This document shows, piece after piece, positions 59,081 to 64,000 of a stretch of 64,000 nucleotides of DNA. Below the pieces are notes generated by a model. That model searched no databases. It saw only the letters and a program-made list of their open reading frames with translations, and had not been told where the DNA came from. The DNA lies in the NCBI GenBank assembly GCA_003216575.1, contig QCIR01000008.1:1-64000 (forward strand). The letters run 5' to 3'. Made by a program: the position numbers and the translations under genes. This DNA comes from Prochlorococcus sp. AG-402-M23. Its GTDB lineage: Bacteria > Cyanobacteriota > Cyanobacteriia > PCC-6307 > Cyanobiaceae. How positions within the stretch are numbered: the first letter of the stretch is position 1; every line of letters begins with the position of its first letter.

Positions 59081-59404
59081 ATGTTTATGAATATCTTCTT
59101 TACTCCTATTCTCTTCGCTGGAGTTTTCGCTGCATATGTAATGGATGACAGTGATATTGATAATGGAAAAGTTGAGATGTATTCCCAAGTAACTCATACA
59201 GGAAACGTCGTTTTTATTGGTAACAGGAATGGAATTTTCTATCCTTACCGCTGCTGTCAAATCAAAGGTGAACCACCATGCTGTCTTGATGCTTACCCAT
59301 CACTTTGGTTTCTACATGAGCGACACTCACTTGATGTCGTTGATCAAATAAAACTAATAAAAGAATATCTGATGACTGAAATTAGTCATTTAAGGTCCTT
59401 TTAA
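59081..59404 (+). CDS. Orphan protein with signal-like N-terminus
   Basis: 107 aa from ATG 59081 (or 59087). MFMNIFFTPILFAGVFAAYV is a likely signal peptide or anchor; then a soluble Cys/Tyr-rich part (YPYRCCQIKGEPPCCLDAYP). No family recognised. Its stop overlaps the convergent O-methyltransferase by 15 bases. It could also be a chance frame. Confidence 0.35.
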   Translation: MFMNIFFTPILFAGVFAAYVMDDSDIDNGKVEMYSQVTHTGNVVFIGNRNGIFYPYRCCQIKGEPPCCLDAYPSLWFLHERHSLDVVDQIKLIKEYLMTEISHLRSF

Positions 59405-60379
59405 AGCGGGGTTTTCTATCAAGAACTTATGGATTCTCTGAAGAATTAGTTGTATATTTTTTTCTTCATAGATATTAGTCCTTTGAGTGAGTAAATAATG
59501 AACGTGTTTTTGCAGAGAAAGAGGTCCAGATTGTATTACTTTCCAATCTTTATCATAAGGATATTCAGAAATTCTAATGGGCTCCCCTTCTACACAACGC
59601 TTCTCATACCTATTTATATTTAGAAAATAACCATTTTCTGATATCTTATTTTGAATAAATTGAAAATAATATGAAATAACATCAAAGTTCATCTCCATCA
59701 TCGATCTGGTATTAATAAATAAATCTAACTTTATTCTTTCATCTATATTACAATTTGGAGGTAAAATAATAATATCATTCTTATTAAAATCTTCAACAGA
59801 TAAAAATTTGTTTTCATGATAATTATCATATAAAAAAAATTTCTTTTCTGGAAAGATTTCTTTCAGATAATAAGTTTTGATCAAATTTGATTCAGGCAAG
59901 TCTATTGAAAGAAGTTTAATGTCTAAATTATTAATGATTACTTGAGATAAGCTACCAAACCCTCCACCTATTTCACAAAAGGTTTTAGGTACATTATCTT
60001 CTGGAATAGCATCAATTAAATATTTATACCATAGAATATGAGGAATCTTATTTGAATCTAGATAATGATTCTTATAAAAGATGCAATAAGGACTATTACC
60101 AATATTTTTATTTAGCATATTTTTTAGAAAATATTCTTCCGACATACTCTTGATCTTAAAAAATGCTTTAAAATTTTCTAAAGAATATTGCTGCATGTAG
60201 CTATCATCTAGATCGTGTCCTATCCCATTCGTCTCTCTAAAGTTTACAAGTTTTGATTCATTGAAAATGCATTTATTATACCTTTCCCAATACAGACTTT
60301 TATGTCTCATATTTTCTGTATAATTATAAAATTCCTGATGTGCTAAATTAAAAACTTTTAATAGTCGCTTGTTGTCCAT
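59390..60379 (-). CDS. Putative sugar O-methyltransferase
   Basis: 329 aa. The SAM-binding motif is KTFCEIGGGFGSLSQVI (about 143-159), followed by LLSIDLPESN and FINTRSMMEMNFDVISYYF. This fits the sugar O-methyltransferase family found in bacterial polysaccharide clusters (TIGR04371-like). Probably methylates a surface sugar. Island cargo of element 2. Confidence 0.8.
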   Translation of the reverse strand: MDNKRLLKVFNLAHQEFYNYTENMRHKSLYWERYNKCIFNESKLVNFRETNGIGHDLDDSYMQQYSLENFKAFFKIKSMSEEYFLKNMLNKNIGNSPYCIFYKNHYLDSNKIPHILWYKYLIDAIPEDNVPKTFCEIGGGFGSLSQVIINNLDIKLLSIDLPESNLIKTYYLKEIFPEKKFFLYDNYHENKFLSVEDFNKNDIIILPPNCNIDERIKLDLFINTRSMMEMNFDVISYYFQFIQNKISENGYFLNINRYEKRCVEGEPIRISEYPYDKDWKVIQSGPLSLQKHVHYLLTQRTNIYEEKNIQLILQRIHKFLIENPALKGP

Positions 60380-60446
60380 GCTTTAAAAATTAACTAACTA
60401 TTTTATATTTTAAAAATATACTATAGATATATTCTGATTTCCTAAA

Positions 60447-60617
60447 TTAATCGAGAAAGAGTGGGTAACAGACATTTTTCAGTTCAGACGTTTTTCCTGA
60501 AATTATAAGTAGATTGATCTTCCAATCAATCCAATCCCATTCCAATCTCGTTACTGCACTCGCTCTAAGGAATGTCATTAACAAGAGTTTGGTTGCAAGT
60601 ACAACGTGAAAGTTGGA
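60447..60617 (-). pseudogene. Tyrosine recombinase catalytic-domain scrap
   Basis: 57 codons open on the minus strand reading ATKLLLMTFLRASAVTRL, EWDWIDWKINLLIISGKTSE and VCYPLFLD. This is the segment around the first catalytic Arg in integrases (LxxTGLRxSExxxLxWxDID...). The start and the rest of the domain are gone. Together with the N-terminal scraps it shows at least one lost integrase. Confidence 0.6.
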
Positions 60618-60695
60618 TTAGTTTATTCTTTGTCCTTAGATTGAATGATGCTTAGTGCGAGATAATTTGGTTTGGGCTGTAATTTTTAAAAAGTT

Positions 60696-60719
60696 TGTTG
60701 TGAGAAGTGTTTTGAGAAA
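60696..60719. repeat. Paired 12-bp direct repeats, pair 4, diverged
   Basis: TGTTGTGAGAAG TGTTTTGAGAAA. It lies just beyond the integrase scrap, without an att core near it. It may be an old element end. Confidence 0.55.
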
Positions 60720-60808
60720 TGGAAAGGGTGCTTTGATAATGCCATCAGCCAAATCAAGCTATGTCAGTGATTTATTCTGAGAAATATTTTTTAAGGCCAA
60801 AAAATCAT

Positions 60809-61603
60809 TTACATCCCTCTATTAAAGATAATATTCCCCATTCCCTTATTCCATCCTTCCTTGATTCGATCTTGCTCGACTTGATTTGAATCATATTCAA
60901 AACCAAGAGAAAGTAATAGATCAATAATATTCATATGCTCTTCAAGTTTTGAATAGATTTCAATTAAAACAGATTTTACTTTTGGGTTTTTAAGTGTTGT
61001 GATTGCTCCTTCAATAACTTTATGTTCTAAACCATCAACATCTATTTTTATAAAATCAGGAATAGGAAAATATTTTTCTTCAATAAAACTATCTAATTTC
61101 ATTCCTATACAACCTTGCTGAAAGGGAGATTTACCGGGAGTAAGATTAAATTTCAACTCTTCATCAAACATATGCCCAGAAGCAGCACCATCGATTGAAA
61201 ATGTGGAAAGATGAAGCACGCCAATTTTGTTTTCATTGCTCATTGCTAAACAAAAAGGTAACGTTTTTTCATAGAGATTATTAATTACTATATTTCTAAC
61301 AAGATTGGAAAAGTTCTGAGATTCTGGTTCAATTGAAACTACTCTACATTTTTTTACTACAGCTGCATAAACAGAGTAAATACCAATATTGGCTCCTATA
61401 TCTAAAAATGTATCGGTCTCTTTAAGTCTATTTAGCCATGAAATAGTAGAGGGTTCTTTAGTAAATAGAGTATTTATTCTAAATGTTGCCATTTTGCTTG
61501 GGGCAAAAAAATATAATTTCTCTCCTTGCTTAGAATCTATAGAAATTATAGTTGTTTTACCTGTATAACCCTCAAGAAAATTTATTTTGTTCTTTAGTTC
61601 CAT
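60809..61603 (-). CDS. FkbM-family SAM methyltransferase
   Basis: 264 aa. SAM motif DTFLDIGANIGIYSVYAA (about 65-82), acidic end of strand 2 in VVSIEPESQNF, and FIKIDVDGLEHKVIEGA near 190. FkbM enzymes O-methylate polyketides or sugars; in islands of marine cyanobacteria they occur with surface glycan genes. Divergence from neighbours in base composition is small. Confidence 0.88.
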   Translation of the reverse strand: MELKNKINFLEGYTGKTTIISIDSKQGEKLYFFAPSKMATFRINTLFTKEPSTISWLNRLKETDTFLDIGANIGIYSVYAAVVKKCRVVSIEPESQNFSNLVRNIVINNLYEKTLPFCLAMSNENKIGVLHLSTFSIDGAASGHMFDEELKFNLTPGKSPFQQGCIGMKLDSFIEEKYFPIPDFIKIDVDGLEHKVIEGAITTLKNPKVKSVLIEIYSKLEEHMNIIDLLLSLGFEYDSNQVEQDRIKEGWNKGMGNIIFNRGM

Positions 61604-61732
61604 TGAACCTTGTTCAAGTAAGTTTATTATGATGAATATTTATCTGATTTGCATTATCTTTCTTTCGATTTTATTGAATTTATAAGAAGACTTTAGTTTT
61701 TTAAACCTAATTTAGTTATAAAGTCTTATTTT

Positions 61733-62617
61733 TTATTTTAAAGTGTCTGGAAAATTAAAATTAATATTAACTGAAAATCTAGGACCAATATCAACTTGTT
61801 CATATTCAAATGAATGCCAGCTAGTATTAGATCGGAAGAAAAGCATAGTATATGTATCCTGAAATTTTGTACGAATTGGGGAACAAGTTTGTGTTTTAAA
61901 TATTTCGTAATCCTTATCCCACAATTGTTTATTTGAGGAAGCCATATCATTATTTTCAAAAACTCGATTTCCCATAAGATTTCTTTGTTTCCAAAAAGTA
62001 GTACCTAGATAGCTCTCTCTTTGCTCATCATTCTCAGGAAGGTAAATAAGTATAGAAACAATTTTTCTGGAAACATCAGTATGAGGTTTAATACATCCTC
62101 CCTTTTCTATTCTTGAAATTTCAATACTAGGTATAAAAGGTATCGAATTTGTGGTCAAAATAAAGTTTTCAATATCTTTTTTTTGAAAACCCGGTGTAAC
62201 TCTCCATAAATCTAATTCAGGAACTTGAATAGGTACTAATTTATATTGTTTCTGGTTAATTTTTTTTATTAAATCAAATTTATTTATATCTTTTAGAATG
62301 TTTTTAAATTCTAAATGTTGAATCAGATCTGTATTGCTTTGAAAAAATAAATTACCAATAATTTCTAAAATTATCTTATTTTCAAAAATTGATATAATCT
62401 TTTTGATTGGCTCACTTTTATATAGTTCTTCTTTAAAATCTTTACTATTGCTCACTAATGAATACTTTAACCCTCTCGAATATTGAAGAAATTGATCTTT
62501 TGAAATTTTCTTTATGATTTCTATCAAATCAGTTCTCAGATCTTTTTCAATTAAATTCGAAAAGCCATAGACGGAGTCTCTTATGTCAATTAGTTTTTTT
62601 ACTTCAATGTTTGCCAC
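61733..62617 (-). CDS. 2OG-Fe(II) oxygenase-like protein
   Basis: 294 aa. The C-terminal half has the prolyl-hydroxylase pattern: KPHTDVSRKIVSILIYLPEN with H-x-D, later SWHSFEYEQVD with the second His, and GPRFSVNINF with the 2-oxoglutarate Arg. The first 150 residues are a helical extension. Likely hydroxylates a peptide, lipid or sugar; the target is unknown. Last gene before the right end of element 2. Confidence 0.72.
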   Translation of the reverse strand: MANIEVKKLIDIRDSVYGFSNLIEKDLRTDLIEIIKKISKDQFLQYSRGLKYSLVSNSKDFKEELYKSEPIKKIISIFENKIILEIIGNLFFQSNTDLIQHLEFKNILKDINKFDLIKKINQKQYKLVPIQVPELDLWRVTPGFQKKDIENFILTTNSIPFIPSIEISRIEKGGCIKPHTDVSRKIVSILIYLPENDEQRESYLGTTFWKQRNLMGNRVFENNDMASSNKQLWDKDYEIFKTQTCSPIRTKFQDTYTMLFFRSNTSWHSFEYEQVDIGPRFSVNINFNFPDTLK

Positions 62618-62651
62618 TGAGAAATGAAAATATTCAATCTAGAAAGATTTT

Positions 62652-62669
62652 AATACTTTTAAAAGTATT
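62652..62669. promoter_or_regulatory. Perfect 18-bp inverted repeat
   Basis: AATACTTTTAAAAGTATT reads the same on both strands. It lies 35 bases upstream of the oxygenase gene and 9 bases before the 12-bp pair. It could be a regulator or recombinase site, or an A/T-rich chance palindrome. Confidence 0.35.
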
Positions 62670-62677
62670 TTCTTTTA

Positions 62678-62701
62678 TGTTGTGAGAAATGTTGTGAGAA
62701 A
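62678..62701. repeat. Paired 12-bp direct repeats, pair 5
   Basis: TGTTGTGAGAAA TGTTGTGAGAAA, two identical units, 68 bases before att copy 4. Right end of element 2. Confidence 0.8.
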
Positions 62702-62768
62702 AAGCCTAGTTTTTCAAAAAGTAAGTTCCTATCCGTTCTATACCGTTTGTTTTATCTCTAGTCTGAAA

Positions 62769-62792
62769 CCCTCCCTCTCCTTTCTTAATTAG
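62769..62792. repeat. att copy 4 with longer tRNA-side match
   Basis: CCCTCCCTCTCCTTTCTTAA and TTAGT agree with the tRNA gene end and its downstream bases (51789-51813) at all but one position. It probably marks the original chromosome side of the island junction or another element's left end. Confidence 0.8.
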
Positions 62793-62974
62793 TTTAAAAT
62801 ACAATTTATGCATTCCCATACAAAGCAAAAATATAGTCGAAATAATGGTTTTGAAAATTAAAGCGTTTCAAGCTTTTCCTTAGTGAGCTATAAAGCTTTG
62901 GCATAATTATATATGCCCTTTCGAATCCCAGAGCTGATATATAACTGCAAAGCTACTGTGATTCTTTTTTGCAA

Positions 62975-63060
62975 ATCTTACCCAGTTTTGTAAGTTTGTT
63001 TGTTTTTAGCTTCTGGGAAATAGTCCTTATAGCGAGATTTACTTGGTTGAGGCAGTCAGA
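62975..63060 (-). pseudogene. Decayed methyltransferase tail
   Basis: On the minus strand, LPQPSKSRYKDYFPEAKNKQTYKT resembles LPQQTKSLYKKYFPEDTKQT in the methyltransferase at 63352. A stop codon precedes it. It is the third copy of this tail in the island. Confidence 0.6.
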
Positions 63061-63088
63061 ATTAGATGTAATGTATAAATTTTAGTCA

Positions 63089-63260
63089 TTAACTTACTAA
63101 TTTTTCGAATTTATACTCTAGATTTTCCTTAATAGTTCTGAATTAAAAAGTAGTGATTTATCTTTAAAGCTCTTCTTTCATATTCTTTTTCATTATTAGC
63201 AATTAACTCAGGCAGGCCTATCGAAGTTAGAATGCTCGCAGAGACCCTTGCTGCAAAACT
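63089..63260 (-). pseudogene. Decayed GT41 (O-GlcNAc transferase-like) end
   Basis: On the minus strand, SFAARVSASILTSIGLPELI and ANNEKEYERRAL match the end of TPR-linked GT41 glycosyltransferases (S-R-V-A-x-S-L-L-x-x-I-G-L-P-E-L-I). Upstream codons contain stops, and downstream a frame change is needed to read TIKENLEYKFEKL. It is a relic of a glycosyltransferase gene. Confidence 0.6.
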
Positions 63261-63351
63261 TTCTCCTTCTTAGTGCTAATCTTTCTGCATTAAATATATA
63301 AGTAAATGCCTTGTCCTTTCATTTCATTTTTCTTATCTTTAGCCTAATTAT

Positions 63352-64000
63352 TTATTCGCCTTTAGAAACCCAAAAATGAGGAGTACCCCCAAAGATTCCA
63401 GGATGTTTACTTTCTACTTCCCCCCAATTTTTTAAGTTTGTTTGTTTTGTATCTTCTGGAAAATATTTCTTATATAGAGATTTAGTTTGTTGAGGAAGGC
63501 AGAATCCAAGAAACTTTAATTTGTGGAAGATAAGAGTATCTTCTAGTTGCTTGAAAGTAAAACGATGTTCTTGGTAGTGAAAACAAAGGTCTCGGAAATT
63601 TGATGTAGTATAGAAATCACAATCAGGACCTGTAAGAGAATATAATTCGGGGCATTTTCCAGACAAGATATCTTTTCTTAGATTTCGCATATTATCTATA
63701 TTGGGATTAATATTTTTGGCTTTTATATATTCTCTTGCTTTAACTACTCTCTGTCTTGATAATTCACTATATAATGATAATCTGATATAACCTTTAGGGT
63801 TGAAGATTTCTAATAATGCCTTTAGTCCTTGCTGAGGGTCAGCCATATGGTGTAAAACACCACAACATTCTATGATGTCAAACTTTTCTTTTAATAAAGC
63901 AACTTCTAAAATATCCATTTGAAATAGGTTTACATTCTTTATACCTATTTCATTTATTTTTCTTTGGGCAAAGGAAAGACTGGAATTGCTTATATCTATT
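63352..64000 (-). CDS. SAM methyltransferase, 5' end outside window
   Basis: The frame is open from base 64000 inward (IDISNSSLSFAQRKINEIGI ...), so the start lies beyond the window. The SAM fold is seen in FDIIECCGVLHHMADPQQGL, followed by YIRLSLYSELSRQRVVKARE. The C-terminal tail has KSLYKKYFPEDTKQTNLKNW and HPGIFGGTPHFWV. Relatives in Prochlorococcus and Synechococcus usually carry TPR repeats at the front; that cannot be checked here. Confidence 0.85.
   Translation of the reverse strand, partial: IDISNSSLSFAQRKINEIGIKNVNLFQMDILEVALLKEKFDIIECCGVLHHMADPQQGLKALLEIFNPKGYIRLSLYSELSRQRVVKAREYIKAKNINPNIDNMRNLRKDILSGKCPELYSLTGPDCDFYTTSNFRDLCFHYQEHRFTFKQLEDTLIFHKLKFLGFCLPQQTKSLYKKYFPEDTKQTNLKNWGEVESKHPGIFGGTPHFWVSKGE

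Larger units (their letters stand above)
60380..60808. other. Intergenic part with integrase scrap and 12-bp pair
   Basis: 429 bases between two methyltransferase genes. It holds an integrase catalytic scrap (60447-60617) and a diverged 12-bp pair (60696-60719). No other frame or repeat was seen. Confidence 0.6.
56751..62780. mobile_element. tRNA-Ser-targeted integrative element 2
   Basis: About 6.0 kb between att copies 3 and 4 (56751 and 62770). The 12-bp pairs lie 115 bases inside the left core and 68 bases inside the right core, the same geometry as element 1. Cargo: DUF2079 protein, an orphan protein, sugar O-methyltransferase, FkbM methyltransferase and 2OG-Fe(II) oxygenase. Integrase scraps at 58553 and 60447 show former recombinase genes, but none is intact. 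The right core lacks the final G and is followed by TTTCTTAATTAGT, almost the natural sequence after the tRNA gene. Confidence 0.7.
62793..63351. other. Gene graveyard after element 2
   Basis: About 560 bases with two decayed gene fragments on the minus strand (methyltransferase tail near 62975-63060 and GT41 end near 63089-63260). No intact gene. A fragment TTCGAATCCCAGAGC at about 62923 looks like a tRNA T-arm but has no partner arms. Confidence 0.55.

Noticed and set aside
62915-62945. tRNA-like TTCGAATCCCAGAGC
   Set aside because: No matching acceptor, D or anticodon arm could be found around it.
51713-64000. CRISPR array or known restriction/defence locus in the island
   Set aside because: The direct repeats come in pairs without regular spacers, and no cas, restriction, toxin-antitoxin or retron-like gene was seen. 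The TPR DNA repeats are coding.

Overview
The window looks like chromosome of a marine picocyanobacterium, most likely Prochlorococcus of a low-GC, probably low-light clade. Evidence: AT-rich DNA, psaD (photosystem I), ndhN, ldpA, cyanobacterial gshA, a CAAD-domain protein, DUF2839, a CCB2/CCB4-like protein, cyanobacterial ribosomal gene order, and very short intergenic gaps. The strain is a guess; the genus is well supported.

Layout. (1) 1-33 kb is ordinary core genome with short operons on both strands: an aldo/keto reductase (cut by the window edge), RNase D, hemF, an Mrp ATPase, rodA, a histidine kinase beside psaD, trpE-gshA-ppc-GNAT, recF-speD, larE, a duplicated CobO/BtuR protein, a MoeB-rhodanese/JAMM pair, crtD, tyrA, a DinG-like relic, recA, ldpA-ndhN, and tRNA-Cys, tRNA-Arg and tRNA-Gln. 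(2) 33.3-49.9 kb is the S10-spc-alpha ribosomal super-cluster from rplC to prfA, all on +, with secY, adk, rpoA and truA. Both L36 and L31 lack the zinc-binding cysteines. (3) 49.9-51.8 kb holds an HNH nuclease gene, alr and tRNA-Ser(GCU). (4) From 51.8 kb to the window end lies a genomic island inserted at the 3' end of tRNA-Ser(GCU).

The island is the most interesting part. The last 12 bases of the tRNA gene recur at 53738, 56751 and (11 of 12) 62770. Paired 12-bp direct repeats (consensus TGTTGTaGGAAA) lie about 112-115 bp inside each left end and 67-68 bp inside each right end. This geometry marks two complete elements, 51790-53749 and 56751-62780, and a stretch between them that ends in att copies but lacks the 12-bp pairs. 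The arrangement fits tRNA-targeted tyrosine-recombinase elements of the tycheposon type described in Prochlorococcus, here stacked in tandem. The recombination genes are nearly gone: an AlpA-like gene with a good sigma70 promoter survives, followed by a frameshifted N-terminal integrase relic; a second N-terminal scrap and a catalytic-domain scrap lie in the second element. Cargo is probably for cell-surface glycans: a predicted beta-propeller protein, a TPR-SGNH protein with almost identical repeats, a DUF2079 membrane protein, a sugar O-methyltransferase, an FkbM methyltransferase, a 2OG-Fe(II) oxygenase and an incomplete methyltransferase. Scraps of methyltransferase tails and of a GT41 (O-GlcNAc transferase-like) gene suggest repeated exchange of C-terminal domains.

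All calls come from reading the sequence and translations by eye; no database search or alignment program was run.
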